From Rutidosis leptorrhynchoides (taxonomy: Eukaryota > Streptophyta > Magnoliopsida > Asterales > Asteraceae): DNA of 64,000 nucleotides. Shown here one piece after another: positions 10,351 through 21,619 of the stretch (position 1 is the first letter of the stretch; each line of letters begins with the position of its first letter). The position numbers and the translations under genes are program-made. Location: NCBI RefSeq assembly GCF_046630445.1, contig NC_092340.1:359208001-359272000 (forward strand). Direction: 5' to 3'. The notes under the pieces were generated by a model. That model had not been told where the DNA came from, searched no databases, and worked only from the letters and a program-made list of their open reading frames with translations.

Positions 10351-12725
10351 TAGAGCGACCCCTACAAATCGTCATTGACGGCGTCGACTACTTAGGTCCC
10401 GTTACGTGGTCGTAGGTCTTTAAACATAACGTTTGACCAAAAGTATGTCTCATTCATTTCAAAAGTTAAGATTTGTTTCAAAGTTTACAAGAATTGTTCA
10501 TCCAAAGTTACGTTACAAAGTTATAAGTACAAGTGAATACTATGCGACACAGCTTAAAGAAAGTCAAAAGACGCTCCATGTAGTGCATATATACTCGACA
10601 TCCAATGCAAATATCAAATAATGAGCGGAAGCATGTTTCACATATCGTTCAAAGACCTGAGAAAAACATAGAAATCTGTCAACGAAAACGTTGGTGAAAT
10701 CATAGGTTTAAGTAAGTAATTGAGTAAGTAAAGTAAGTCGAACCACAAGATTTGCAAAGTTGAAATAATAGTAATACATTCTAAAAGTTAATATTCACGA
10801 GCACCCAATTATCAAGGCTTAACGTTCCGTCCGTTGATACCCCATTAATAGTGCTAGAACAACACTGTTTCTCGAAAATATATTTCATCCGTAGACGGTA
10901 GCGAACCGTCCAAGATGAGGGTTTGTCAAACCCATATGGCCATACAACATAAGTTCACGCCTACACTTACACCCTGCAAGTGTAACTAATGATAATCGAA
11001 TTGAGGCTTTCGTTCTAAACTCGTATGTAGAATGTTTGTTTTCCTGTACTTGTGTTCACTTAGTTAAGAAGAAACGTTTATGTTTTCTCATCCCAAATAT
11101 AAGTTCAAAAGAGTAAAAGTGGGACTATGATCTCACCTTGAGTGCAAGAGTAATAAAGTACTTCAACAAGTAAACGCGTGCAAAGACAAAGCTAGTCTTG
11201 ACCTAAACAAATAGGGTTGTATCAATAACGGTAAACACGATCGGTCAAAGATGTTCAATTAGTCCCATGGCTCGTTATGACTCGATTACATAGCATGTGA
11301 ATCAAATTGTCAAGTTTCATGCAAGATACAAGTAAAGAATCATGTTAGAAAGATTGCATAATCATTTGGTTAAGTTTGACAAAAAGTCAAACTTTGGTCG
11401 GTCAAAGTCAACGAAAAAGTCAACACGTTCGGGTCGGGTCCCGAACTATTTTTCTGAGGTTTTTATTCATGTATAAGCATGTTAGAACAAGTCTCATGTG
11501 AATCGGAGGTGCGTAGCATAGCAAACATTTTCCAAAAATGGACAAAGTTGGACAGCCTACTTTGGCGCGCCGCGCGGGTATATGGCGCGCCGCGCCATTA
11601 CCTGTGCAGAGAAATCTGGCAGTTTTTAAGTTTTATGCACGAACCTAACTTTAAACAATCACCATTTATGACCCGCAAACAACCAAAACATGTATCTTAT
11701 ATCATCGGAAAGGTATTTTGACAAGGAACACAACTAACTACTTTTCATCAAGCGAAAACATCATTTACAATAACCGATTTCTCGCCAAGTGGTCATTCAA
11801 GGTCCATTTTCAAAGTTTCAAGTTCTTGAAATGCATTACATGATTCGGGAATCCAATCCACACATATGATATGCCGTTTCGAAGGTAATTACTCATGCAA
11901 TACAACTAAACACTTACTAACAACATTTCATGGCATCCAAAGTATCAAAAGTTCATTTCAAGTTCATCAAACCCTAATCAAAATTCACAAAAATCACAAA
12001 TCATGTATTTGAAGTTTTCTTAATCAACCTACGCATCATAACGAAGCTAGTGATACTAGTAACACAATTTAAACATGAACTTTAACAATTTAACAACATT
12101 TAATCTTCCAAAATCAAAGATTAAGCAAACCCATTTTCAAGTGTTCAAACTAGTTACTCAAATCAACAAATCGAACAAACAAAACATATATTCATGTTAT
12201 ACACGAGCCATAGACACTAATTAACACTTTTATAATTCAAAAACATCAAGAACACAAAATCTAGTGATTTTAGAAAGTTACCCAAATGAGATGAAATTGG
12301 TATCAAGTCGAAGAGGATGAAGGGAGGATTCCAAATATGTAATTTATTTTGTGAAACACTTGCTAGATCATGAATGGATGATGAATTCTTTGTTTGGAGA
12401 ATTTAGAGAAAATGTGAAAGTATGAGAAGAAAATGAAAATGAAAATGAAAATAATGAATGGAGGAGGTGGTGTTTGACTCCTTTGACCTAGTCAAATCTT
12501 TGACACTTTGGCAAGTTTAGTCCCTCAAGTTTGTAATCGGGTGCGGGAATTAACCGAACGAATATTTTTAAATTACACGAGAGAACGAGAGATGTTATAA
12601 TCCAAATGACGAAAATATTTTAAGAATGTAAGCTAATGGAGGATACGAATCGAGATACTGAGGATATTATTAAAATAAAAAGACGGGCGTTAAAATAATT
12701 TAACGGAAAAATGCGGGATGTTACA
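10351..12725 (-). repeat. El2 3' LTR (left)
   Basis: 2375 bp, ending GATGTTACA. The left terminus reads TAG where the other LTR has TGT, so the very end has mutated. It contains a hairpin CAACG-AAAA-CGTTG (10680-10693) near the likely transcription start and paired GC-rich palindromes (11564-11575 and 11584-11596). Plus-strand open frames here recur in every copy of the LTR and are not supported as genes. Confidence 0.93.
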
Positions 12726-12775
12726 TTACCCACACCGTAAAAGAAATTTCGTCCCGAAATTTAGTTGGAAGCAAT
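12726..12775 (-). promoter_or_regulatory. El2 polypurine tract and hairpin
   Basis: The minus-strand purine-rich stretch ACGGTGTGGGTAA abuts the LTR. Immediately internal lies the perfect stem AAATTTCG, loop TCC, CGAAATTT (12744-12762), nearly identical to the one in El4. In the element RNA the loop reads GGA. Confidence 0.8.
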
Positions 12776-15248
12776 AGTTGTTGTTTCTTACTCGAGACCT
12801 AGTGTTGTCAATGCTATGAATAAGTGAAGATACGTCCTTGGGCATTCCCACAAATTTTGACAGTCGAGATCTCAGTTTGTATTAAGACTTGGTTTTACGA
12901 TCCACAATTTCAACCAGTTTCCCATGAAGGGGAGTTTGCCATCAATAGTAAGTTTATCTAGGAGAGTAGCACGTTCCTGTTCCATAAGACACGTCTCTAA
13001 GTTTGTTGCATGGAACGTAGGGTAAACGGAAACTTAATTGAGTCGAAAGTTCTAAACGGTAGGAGCGGTTCCGATACGCCCCAAGGTTTCAAAAGGATTA
13101 ATATATCGCGATTTTAACTTTCCCTGATTCCCGAAACGGATTACACCTTCCCAAGGTGCGAGTTCTCAATATTACACGGTTACTGACATGGGATTCGAGA
13201 GGTTTACGTCGAATATCGGTATAGCCCTTTTGGCGACTACGGGTCGTCTTGAGTCCTTCTCGGACTTGTACGATCTCAACTGTTATTTCTTGAATGAGTT
13301 CGGATCCGGTGATTTGCTTGCCACATGCTTTGGTCCAACGAATAGGGGTATGACATTTGCGGTCATATAGGGTTTCGGAAGTGCGGTGTTAATACACGAA
13401 TGGTAACTGCTGTGTGAGAGGAGACAACTAAAGGCAACAATACAAGTTTGTAACATGTCTTTCCAAGATGTGAAATGTACGTTTGTTTGGTCCGTTGGTT
13501 GTGGATGATACGTGGTACTCATGTTTAAACGTATCTCTAAGGCTTCTTGTAACACTAGAAGTGAAACGAGTATTGTGATCCGAGATAATCGACAATGGTA
13601 CACTGTGTTGGAATAGAATTAAGATATGTTTGAACAAGCTAGTTAGGGTTTGAAAACGTTCGTTGGAACAAGTTCCTTACCGGCTACAGAGAACGTTTTC
13701 CAGGGCTATTCACCCTCGTGGTGAATACTAGTAATACATGATGAGTCTCTCTCTCCATTGAGAAAGTATATAAAAGGTTTCCTTATACAAAAGTACAAGC
13801 GAAAGGACAGGAGTGGAATGAGAACTTAGAATAGGATGAGCTCACATCCTGAGGTAGCCATATCGCGCATCTAGTGGTCAAATGTTGAGACCTGGTAGGA
13901 AAACAAGATAGAACACGTAGTTGTATAGTTCGGGGTCGAGTAGTAGTTGTCCGTATCAGGAGCATGAGGACGATAAGTCAAAGAGAAAGGAAGTACCCTT
14001 GGATTGTGTGTTATCTTGGGTCCCAGTAATATCAGACGGTCATAGTGAAATAACAGTATTATGTAACGTGGTACGTGGTGATGAGAAGATTAATCAGATC
14101 CATAATTAAGTATTCCAATCGTTCGTGCAAAAATAACGAATTTCAGTTTCCTTGATTTCGAGTCGAGAGAGTATGCGCTTCAGGCGTTCAAGTAGAAATA
14201 TTTCCATATTTGAATTTCATTGTGTTACATGAATTTAGCTAGTAAGGTTGGTGTGAATAATCGCGTTAAAAGTTCGGACACGTAGAGATTTAGTCCTTTC
14301 CTGGGGGAGTTAACGGGGTTAAAGGACGAGTAACACGAGAAAAAGTCGAAAATGAATTTGCGGTAATAATCGGCGAGATCTAAGATTTTACGAGTACAAG
14401 TCAGAGTCGTGAGGGTTTCCCGATTACGTGTGGTTCCAATTGCGAGATGTGTTGTAATGCCTTGACCACTAACAACATGGTCTAGAAATTTGACTTCGTT
14501 TATCCAAAATTCTCACTTGGAGAATTCGGTATAGAGTTGCTCTTTTCTCAAGAGTTCGAGCGTAAGATGGAGACGTTGTTCGTTTTCTTCTTTACTTGAA
14601 TAGGTTTAGAACATCAATTATAAGTATGGTAACGATTTTTGTCTAGATAAGTTTACAAACGCGGTTCAGGAGGCCTATGAATACGGGCGGAGGCCTAGAT
14701 AATCGAACGGTACTAAAAGAAATTTACAACTATCGTAGCGAGTTTTAAAAGCGGGTTAGGAGACATCTTCTCCCTGATCCCTCAATTGATGATAATTGGA
14801 ACAGAGGTTGGTTTGGAATATACGCGAGATTCATGTAAATAATCATGAGGTCATGGATACGAGGAAGAGGGTATCGGTTTTCAACCGAAAGTTACTTAGT
14901 TCCAATGATCTATACATAATTGTAGGGAAACATTTCTCCTTAACGAATAGGTTTTGAGCTCCTTAGTTCTATAGGTGTCAAGTCACAATTCAAATTATCC
15001 ACCCAATAAGTTTAACGTATATCCTCCGATAAAATTTATCGATACACAAAAAATTTTCATTGGTCACTTAAATGGCGTAAGTAGTACCTAGGGAAAATGG
15101 TGGAGTGCAAATAGTAGGCTCCAAAGCCTCGGATACAAAACATTTATCGACACCCTAATCGAATAAACATGAAACCTGAGAATTTTGAGAAGAAACGTAC
15201 CCGTGACTAGTTGTCATCTCGGGCATCCTAGGTATAAATGTTGAAGGT
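12776..15248 (-). pseudogene. El2 degenerate pol
   Basis: No frame stays open, but pieces can be matched by eye to chromovirus pol. The integrase fragment VPLSIISDHNTRFTSS lies near 13580-13637, and LNMSTTYHPQPTDQTN lies in another frame at about 13480-13540. Reverse-transcriptase-like pieces lie around 14460-14720. Directly after gag the protease linker ARDDN is followed at once by a stop. Many indels separate the pieces. The product is not made; the region may be kept only as spacer RNA. Confidence 0.75.
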
Positions 15249-16292
15249 TCAATGGCGTGCATTGGTTTTAGCTTTATTCTTTGGACAAGCATTTCTAAAA
15301 TGACCCGGTTGGCCACACTTATAACAAACACCCGTTTTCGGTACATTGGGCTCCTTTTGAGTGACGGGGGCGGTACTTCCACAATGTTTGGCCATATGAC
15401 CCCTTCCTTGGCATCGGCGGCAAATTAGCTTACCACATTCACTAACGTGATGATTGTGGCATTTATTACAAAAAGGTAGTTTTCCGGCATACCCCTTCTT
15501 GCTGCCGGGGGAAAAAGGTTCTTTGGTGAGGTTGTTATTGTTGTGGTTGCTTGATTGAGAGGCTTCCCATTTTCTTTTGTTGTTACCCAGTTGGTCCTCA
15601 GCCGTTGGTGTCGGCGCTTCAATTTCATTCACCGTTTTTATAGATTGGCGGGCCATCATTAAAGCCTCTTGTAGGTTGGTGGGTTTGGATGTCATTACCC
15701 CGTGTTGAATGCTCTTAGGGAGGCCATCCATGTAAAGTTCAACTCTTAGGGACTCGGGAGTCATGAGATTCGGACAACTTAAGGCTAGTTCGGAAAACCG
15801 TTGATTATAAGCTTCGAGGTCATTCCCGACCGTTTTTAAATTTCTTAGGCCCTGTTCGAGCCTTCGAGTCTCATCGTGCGGGAAATATTCGGTGATCATT
15901 CTTTCTCTTAATTCGGTCCAAGGGAGTGTGTGGGCTTCATCGATACCCACCGATCGTACATACGTGTTCCACCATGAGAGAGCAACACCGGTGAAAGTGA
16001 GGGTGGAGAATTTGAACTTATCTCGGTCTCGACAACCGCTTATGCTAAAAATGGATTCCGTTTGATCAAACCATCGGGTGAGAGCAACTGGTCCCCCGGT
16101 TCCATCGAAAGTGGGAGAGTTGTACTTCATGAAGCTTTTGTAGGAGCACCCCTCGTTTGAATTACCGGCTCCCTGATTATTGTTGTTGGAAAAGTGATCG
16201 GCCACGGCCTCACCCACGGCGGTGGCTATCATTTGTTGAAGAGCTTGTTCTAGAGTTTCGGGAGGAGTATTGTGTTGACTTTGGTGAGCCAT
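15249..16292 (-). CDS. El2 gag, intact, with three zinc knuckles
   Basis: I choose the start at MAHQSQHNTPPE; an in-frame Met six codons upstream (16310) is possible. The capsid part runs over roughly residues 55-200 with LSWWNTYV and the W..L...M..EYFP motif. Asn-rich linkers follow, then three knuckles counted from the upstream Met: C281-C284-H288-C292, C297-C300-H305-C310, and the canonical CYKCGQPGHFRNAC at 329-342. It would coat the element RNA and form particles. It is striking that gag stays open while pol has collapsed. A truncated second copy occurs at 35698-36276. Confidence 0.92.
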   Translation of the reverse strand: MAHQSQHNTPPETLEQALQQMIATAVGEAVADHFSNNNNQGAGNSNEGCSYKSFMKYNSPTFDGTGGPVALTRWFDQTESIFSISGCRDRDKFKFSTLTFTGVALSWWNTYVRSVGIDEAHTLPWTELRERMITEYFPHDETRRLEQGLRNLKTVGNDLEAYNQRFSELALSCPNLMTPESLRVELYMDGLPKSIQHGVMTSKPTNLQEALMMARQSIKTVNEIEAPTPTAEDQLGNNKRKWEASQSSNHNNNNLTKEPFSPGSKKGYAGKLPFCNKCHNHHVSECGKLICRRCQGRGHMAKHCGSTAPVTQKEPNVPKTGVCYKCGQPGHFRNACPKNKAKTNARH

Positions 16293-16714
16293 TGTTCCTT
16301 CATGACACAAGAATATCGTTGTTTAGTATTTTCAACAATACTAACCGTGATACAGAAAAAGGATAGAGAGAAAAATTTTCCTTGACTCGCCTTAAATTCT
16401 TTATGTCATAATGTCGGAACGTTCATGTGAATCACCGTAATATAATCCCGGAAATTATATTACCCTGATTCACATGTACATTTAACATTACTTCATAAAG
16501 TCAAGGTGGCGCGTTAACAAAATTTACCAACGTAAGATCAAGATCGAATATGAGTTAGATATGATAAAAGAGTTCGAGTATAATGCACAAATAATCAAGT
16601 AATTCCTACTTCAGTCTATATGCCGGTTGTAGTCTAGATTCACTAATGTACCCTATGACTCGGGGTTGACACCAATGAACTCTAAATCCCTACAACCAAA
16701 GCTCTGATACCACT
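16293..16714 (-). promoter_or_regulatory. El2 leader and primer-binding site
   Basis: TGGTATCAGAGC on the minus strand (16701-16712) is two bases from the LTR and fits initiator tRNA-Met. In the remaining leader an inverted pair, GTGAATCACCGTAATATAAT with ATTATATTACC and GATTCAC nearby (about 16420-16475), could form a long hairpin. No gene is visible. Confidence 0.85.
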
Positions 16715-19075
16715 TGTAGCGACCCCTACAAATCGTCATTGATGGCGTCGACTACTTAGGTCCTGTTACGTGGTCGTAGGTCTTTAAACATAACGTTTGA
16801 CCAAAAGTATGTCGCATTCATTTCAAAAGTTAAGATTTGTTTCAAAGTTTACAAGAATTGTTCATCCAAAGTTACGTTACAAAGTTATAAGTACAAGTGA
16901 ATACTATGCGACACAGTTTAAAGAAAGTCAAACGACGCTCCATGTAGTGCATATATACTCGACATCCAATGCAAATATCAAATAATGAGCGGAAGCATGT
17001 TTCACATATCGTTCAAAGACCTGAGAAAAACATAGAAATCTGTCAACGAAAACGTTGGTGAAATCATAGGTTTAAGTAAGCAATTGAGTAAGTAAAGTAA
17101 GCCAAACCACAAGATTTGCAAAGTTGAAATAATAGTAATACATTCTAAAAGTTAATATTCACGAGCACTCAATTATCAAGGCTTAACGTTCCGTCCGTTG
17201 ATACCCCATTAATAGTGCTAGAACAACACTGTTTCTCGAAAATATATTTCATCCGTAGACGGTAGCGAACCATCCAAGATGAGGGTTTGTCAAACCCATA
17301 TGGCCATACAACATAAATTCACGCCTACACTTACACCCTGCAAGTGTAACTAATGATAATCGAATTGAGGCTTTCGTTCTAAACTCGTATGTAAAATGTT
17401 TGTTTTCCTGTACTTGTGTTCACTTAGTTAAGAAGAAACGTTTATGTTTTCTCATCCCAAATATAAGATCAAAAGAGTAAAAGTGGGACTATGATCTCAC
17501 CTTGAGTGCAAGAGTAATAAAGTACTTCAACAAGTAAACGCGTGCAAAGACAAAGCTAGTCTTGATCTAAACAAATAGGGTTGTATCAATAACGGTAAAC
17601 ACGATCGGTCAAAGATGTTCAATTAGTCCTATGGCTCGTTACGGCTCGATTACATAGCATGTGAATCAAATTGTCAAGTTTCATGCAAGATACAAGTAAA
17701 GAATCATGTTAGAAAGATTGCATAATCATTTGGTTAAGTTTGACAAAAAGTCAAACTTTGGTGGTCAAAGTCAACGAAAAAGTCAACACGTTCGGGTCGG
17801 GTCCCGAACTATTTTTCTGAGGTTTTTATTCATGTATAAGCATGTTAGAACAAGTCTCATGTGAATCGGAGGTGCGTAGCATAGCAAACATTTTCCAAAA
17901 ATGGACAAAGTTGGACAGCCTACTTTGGCGCGCCGCGAGGGTATATGGCGCGCCGCGCCATTACCTGTGCAGAGAAATCTGGCAGTTTTTAAGTTTTATG
18001 CACGAACCTAACTTCAAACAATCACCATTTATGACCCGCAAACAATCAAAACATGTATCTTATATCATTGGAAAGATATTTTGACAAGGAACATAACTAA
18101 CTACTTTTCATCAAGCGAAAACATCATTTACAATAACCGATTTCTCGCTAAGTGGTCATTCAAGGTCCATTTTCAAAGTTTCAAGTTCTTGAAATGCATT
18201 ACATGATTCGGGAATCCAATCCACACATATGATATGCCGTTTCGAATGTAATTAGTCATGCAATACAACTAAACACTTACTAACAACATTTCATTGCATC
18301 CAAAGTATCAAAAGTACATTTCAAGTTCATCAAACCCTAATCAAAATTCACAAAAATCACAAATCATGTATTTGAAGTTTTCTTAATCAACCTACGCATC
18401 ATAACGAAGCTAGTGATACTAGTAACACAATTAAAACATGAACTTTAACAATTTAACAATATTTAATCTTCCAAAATCAAAGATTAAGAAAACCCATTTT
18501 CAAGTGTTCAAACTAGTTACTCAAATCAACAAATCGAACAAACAAAACATATATTCATGTTATACACGAGCCATAGACACTAATTAACACTTTTATAATT
18601 CAAAAACATCAAGAACACAAAATCTAGTGATTTTAGAAAGTTACCCAAATGAGATAAAATTGGTATCAAGTCGAAGAGGATGAAGGGAGGATTCCAAATA
18701 TGTAATTTATTTTGTGAAACACTTGTTAGGTCATGAATGGATGATGAATTCTTTGTTTGGAGAATTTAGAGAAAATGTGAAAGTATGAGAAGAAAATGAA
18801 AATGAAAATAATGAATGGAGGAGGTGGTGTTTGACTCCTTTGACCTAGTCAAATCTTTGACACTTTGGCAAGTTTAGTCCCTCAAGTTTGTAATCGGGTG
18901 CGGGAATTAACCGAACGAATATTTTTAAATTACACGAGAGAACGAGAGATGTTATAATCCAAATGACGAAAATATTTTAAGAATGTAAGATAATGGAGGA
19001 TACGAATCGAGGGATATTATTAAAATAAAAAGACGGGCGTTAAAATAATTTAACGGAAAAATGCGGGATGTTACA
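16715..19075 (-). repeat. El2 5' LTR (right)
   Basis: 2361 bp, TGTAGCGACCCC...GATGTTACA, followed by the duplication CCTGC. It is almost identical to 36699-39059, which is part of the segmental duplication, and more different from the left LTR. Confidence 0.94.
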
Positions 19076-19627
19076 CCTGCTTGCTTCATTTTTTCGCCAC
19101 ACCAAGTCATCCAATTGGAAAGATAATGGTTGTACTTGCTTATTATAGTAGCTTGCGATTCTTTGTTTGTTGATTGCTTCTTTTATGGCCGCCATTTCTC
19201 TGCGTTCTTCAACTAAGTTTAGATTTTCACGCAGTTCTTCGTTGTTGCTTCTTTCATCGAAGGAAGCTATGCGCATAGTTGGCACATTTATTTCGGCGGG
19301 TATTATAGCCTCGGACTCGTACACCAAACTAAAAGGTGTTTCATTAGTTGTGCCCTTTGGAGTTGTGCGGTGTGCCCACAAAACGTTAGGCAGTTCATCT
19401 ATCCAACCCCTTTGACACAATCCCGGCCTTGCTTTGATTCCTAGAACGGCCATGGAGACGCGACCGGTAGCATAGGATGTCGCGGAGCCTTGCTTACCGG
19501 TGCATGAAGTTGACACGATTGACACTTGCGTATTACCTCTGCGACATCTCTGTACATTGATGGCCAATAATATCCGAGCCGCATTATTTTGGACGCAACT
19601 GTTTTGTGTCACGAATGCAGAGCGCAC
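19076..19627 (-). pseudogene. El3 integrase remnant, copy 1
   Basis: The open frame reads true integrase only in its second half: LPNVLWAHRTTPKGTTNETPF, then AEINVPTMR and the tail VWRKNEASR, where El2 interrupts. The first half is in the wrong frame; in the correct frame one can read the zinc-binding part (YYWPSMYRDVAEV and KCQSCQLHAP). After SPWPF the sequence jumps to GIKARPGL, so the region that normally holds both catalytic Asp residues is deleted. The integrase is therefore dead. The second copy (39060-39611) has the same deletion, so it predates the duplication. Confidence 0.85.
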
Positions 19628-20049
19628 ATTACCTCGTGTACTTCCCGTATGATTGACTCCGCTTGAGTTGGATTAAGGCACCGCAAATGAGGTCCCAGAA
19701 AAGACTTTCTATATAGAATTCCCTTGTCTAACAGATACATTGGTGCTTTCATCTTAATCTTTCTTGTTTTACTTGAATCTATCGGCAATGTACCTTTGGT
19801 TAAAAATTCTATTATTGGGGTCATCCAACTCTGCTTCTCTTCTTCAACTGCAGCCGAAACACTGTCTTCTTCAATAGATTTTACTTTAACTTCCTCAACC
19901 CAAATTTCTTTCTTAAAATGACTGAATGTTAATGCAGCTAACTTACTTAGCGCATCCGCCTTTTTATTCAGCGTCCTTGAAACCTGAGTTATCTGGAATA
20001 AATCGAAGTCAACTGCTAGCTCTTGCACAAGCTTTAAGTATTTTTGCAT
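19609..20049 (-). pseudogene. El3 second RNase H tail and integrase N-terminus, copy 1
   Basis: 146 residues. The first part, with DLFQITQVSRTLNKKADALS, ends the archaeal-type RNase H that Tat elements carry in addition to the usual one. The second part, from SWMTPIIEFLTKGTLP to SIIREVHEVMCALHS, is the start of integrase with the first His of the zinc site. The following residues are frameshifted. The corresponding copy at 39593-40033 is the same protein. Confidence 0.85.
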
Positions 20050-20310
20050 TTATTCATCGTGTGTTTTGAATATTCCATTAAATTGGTTTGCAACTAACTA
20101 CGAATCAACATATACTGACAGTTCTTTAATCTCCAAATATTTTGCTATCCGCATCCCAGATAACAATGCTTCATATTCAGCTTCATTATTTGTGACAGGG
20201 AAGCTGAATCACAGTGCGAAGGTATATTCCTCTCCTTCTGGACTTTTTAGGACTATTCCTGCCCCTGCACCTTCTGGGCCATAAGCCCCGTCTGTGTGCA
20301 TTTCCCACAG
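20050..20310 (-). pseudogene. El3 archaeal-type RNase H core, copy 1 (with stop)
   Basis: The domain can be read as HTDGAYGPEGAGAGIVLKS, then NNEAEYEALLSGMRIAK and VYVDS, with the acidic residues expected for RNase H (D in TDGA, E in EAEYEA, D in VDS). In this copy a CGA codon has become TGA at about 20216, breaking the frame. The duplicate at 40082-40285 still has CGA there. Confidence 0.85.
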
Positions 20311-20496
20311 CTATTCGGGCGGAGGTGGTATTTCTTTTGATTCATGCGAGACTTCGATTTCTCCGGCTGTTTTAGCCAGATAATCTGCTAGGACTTGCCC
20401 TTTTACCGCACTTCGTGGTGAGAAGCTTATTTCATGCTCTCCCAATTCAATAGCCCATTTGGCCATGCGACCAGAATTTTCTGGTTTATATAGCAC
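20311..20496 (-). pseudogene. El3 first RNase H, last exon-like part, copy 1
   Basis: The open frame begins right after an intron-like interruption and reads LYKPENSGRMAKWAIELGEH through SPRSAVKGQVLADYLAKTAGE, the usual end of Tat RNase H and its linker. It is open here but has a TGA (from CGA) in the duplicate at about 40400. Confidence 0.85.
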
Positions 20497-20585
20497 CTGC
20501 TCAACAAGTATCAGCGAATGTAAATTTCCTAGGATTTATCAAGCAATTTTATATTTATTTGACGACAAATTGTTGTTTGTCGTAC
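20497..20585 (-). other. Intron-like interruption 2 in El3 RNase H, copy 1
   Basis: 89 bases on the minus strand start GTACGACAAA and end TTGTTGAGCAG. They are AT-rich, with a branch-site-like CTGATAC about 18 bases before the end. The flanks are CAG before and GTG after. Removing it joins TDKPINQ to VLYKPENSG in frame, which is what the family has there. It also contains the inverted pair ACGACAAA/TTTGTCGT. Alternative: a small insertion with a CAGGT duplication. The copy at 40481-40569 is equivalent. Confidence 0.6.
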
Positions 20586-20758
20586 CTGATTTATCGGCTT
20601 ATCTGTTAGGACCCTTATTGGGTGCGCTTGGAAATATCTTCGTAAGCGTCTAGCCATATGCACGAGTGCATAAACCAGTTTTTCGATTGCATGATAGTTT
20701 AATAGTTTAATTCGCTTCCTGTCAAAGCTTTGCTAACAATTTATACAGGCATTTGTAC
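20586..20758 (-). pseudogene. El3 RNase H internal exon-like part, copy 1
   Basis: About 57 codons in frame between the two interruptions, from VQMPV to TDKPINQ, including VSKALTG and RLRRYFQAHP, familiar from Tat RNase H. One TAA sits where relatives have Tyr. No open frame of useful length exists here without joining both sides, which is why it is easily missed. Confidence 0.7.
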
Positions 20759-20836
20759 CTGTTCCCACAACATAATTATATAACTTCAAATTCCTATTGA
20801 TTGAAAATTAGCTATTTTTAATTTTATAGTGCGTAC
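20759..20836 (-). other. Intron-like interruption 1 in El3 RT-RNase H, copy 1
   Basis: 78 bases on the minus strand start GTACGCACTA and end GTTGTGGGAACAG. They are very AT-rich and contain CTAAT, which fits a plant branch site. The junctions are CAG|GTA on both sides, so an eight-base direct repeat ACAGGTAC is present. Removal joins IADRGQ to VQMP in frame. The same is found at 40743-40820. Confidence 0.6.
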
Positions 20837-21619
20837 CTGTCCTCTGTCAGCTATTAATACTGAACTTATTGCTTCCTTCGATGCTGCTAAGTATAGTATC
20901 AACGTTTCTCCCGCAATCGGCGCAGTCATTGTTGACAGCTCTTTCAGCAACTTTTTCATTTCTTGAAACGCCACTTCTGCTTCCTTCGTCCACTTGAAAT
21001 CCGTTTTCTTTAAGCAATTCTTCAATGTCCCGAAAAAGGGGAGTGATCGCTCTGCGAATTTTGATAAGAACCTCGTTAATGCCGCCAACTTACCCGTTAA
21101 ACTTTGTACTTCTTTTTTATTTCTTGGTGATGGCATATTCTCGATTGCCTCTATTTTCTTTGGGTTTGCACGTATCCCGCACTCAGTTATTATATGACCA
21201 AGAAACTTTCCTTCTTCCTCTCCAAAACTGCACTTCGACGGGTTGAGCTTCATATTAATCTTTCTTAACAACGCGAACGTTTCTAATATGTCTTCTAACA
21301 GACCTTGTTTTGTTGTGCTTTTTATAACTAGGTCGTTAACGTATGCTTCCAAATTTCTCCCAATCTGACCTTTGAAAGCTTCGTCTATTACCCGTTGGTA
21401 TGTTGCTCCAGCATTTTTTAAACAAAATGGCATCTTAGTATAGCAGTATATGCCCTGGCTTGTGTGGAAAGCAGTCTTATCCTCATCGTCCGCTGCCATC
21501 TGTATTTGATGGTATCCTTTGTACGCATCCAAAAAACATTTGTATCGAAAGCCAGCTAACGATTCAACATTCTAGTCTATTTCCGGTAAAGGATAATTGT
21601 CCTTGGGACAAGCTTTATT
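20837..21619 (-). pseudogene. El3 reverse transcriptase, main part, copy 1
   Basis: Reads from KACPKDNYPLPEID at the El4 junction, through LDAYKGYHQIQMAADD and the region TKMPFCLKNAGATYQR, to FLGHIITECGI and the RNase H start SVLIADRGQ. The catalytic YVDD is YVND here and in the duplicate, and PFG is PFC, so the polymerase would be inactive. A TAG stands for the Trp expected after PEID. The left end is the intron-like interruption at 20836; the right end is the TTATT duplication at 21615-21619, where El4 entered. Confidence 0.9.

Larger units (their letters stand above)
10351..19075 (-). mobile_element. El2: gag-only chromovirus-like LTR retrotransposon
   Basis: LTRs at 10351-12725 and 16715-19075 are flanked by a perfect CCTGC duplication (10346-10350 and 19076-19080). 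The initiator tRNA-Met site is next to the right LTR. Gag is one intact frame, whereas everything from the protease to the chromodomain region is decayed beyond reading. By eye the two LTRs differ by only about one to two percent plus a 12-base indel, so the insertion is young compared with the decay of pol. The element most likely moved using proteins made by relatives. Confidence 0.93.

Noticed and set aside
10433..11721. Small plus-strand genes in El2 LTRs
   Set aside because: Same reason; they lie in an LTR transcribed from the other strand and include noncoding GC palindromes.
20759..20836. hAT-type MITE suggested by the eight-base direct repeat
   Set aside because: No terminal inverted repeats; the GT...AG ends and exact frame restoration fit an intron better, though an introner-like insertion stays possible.
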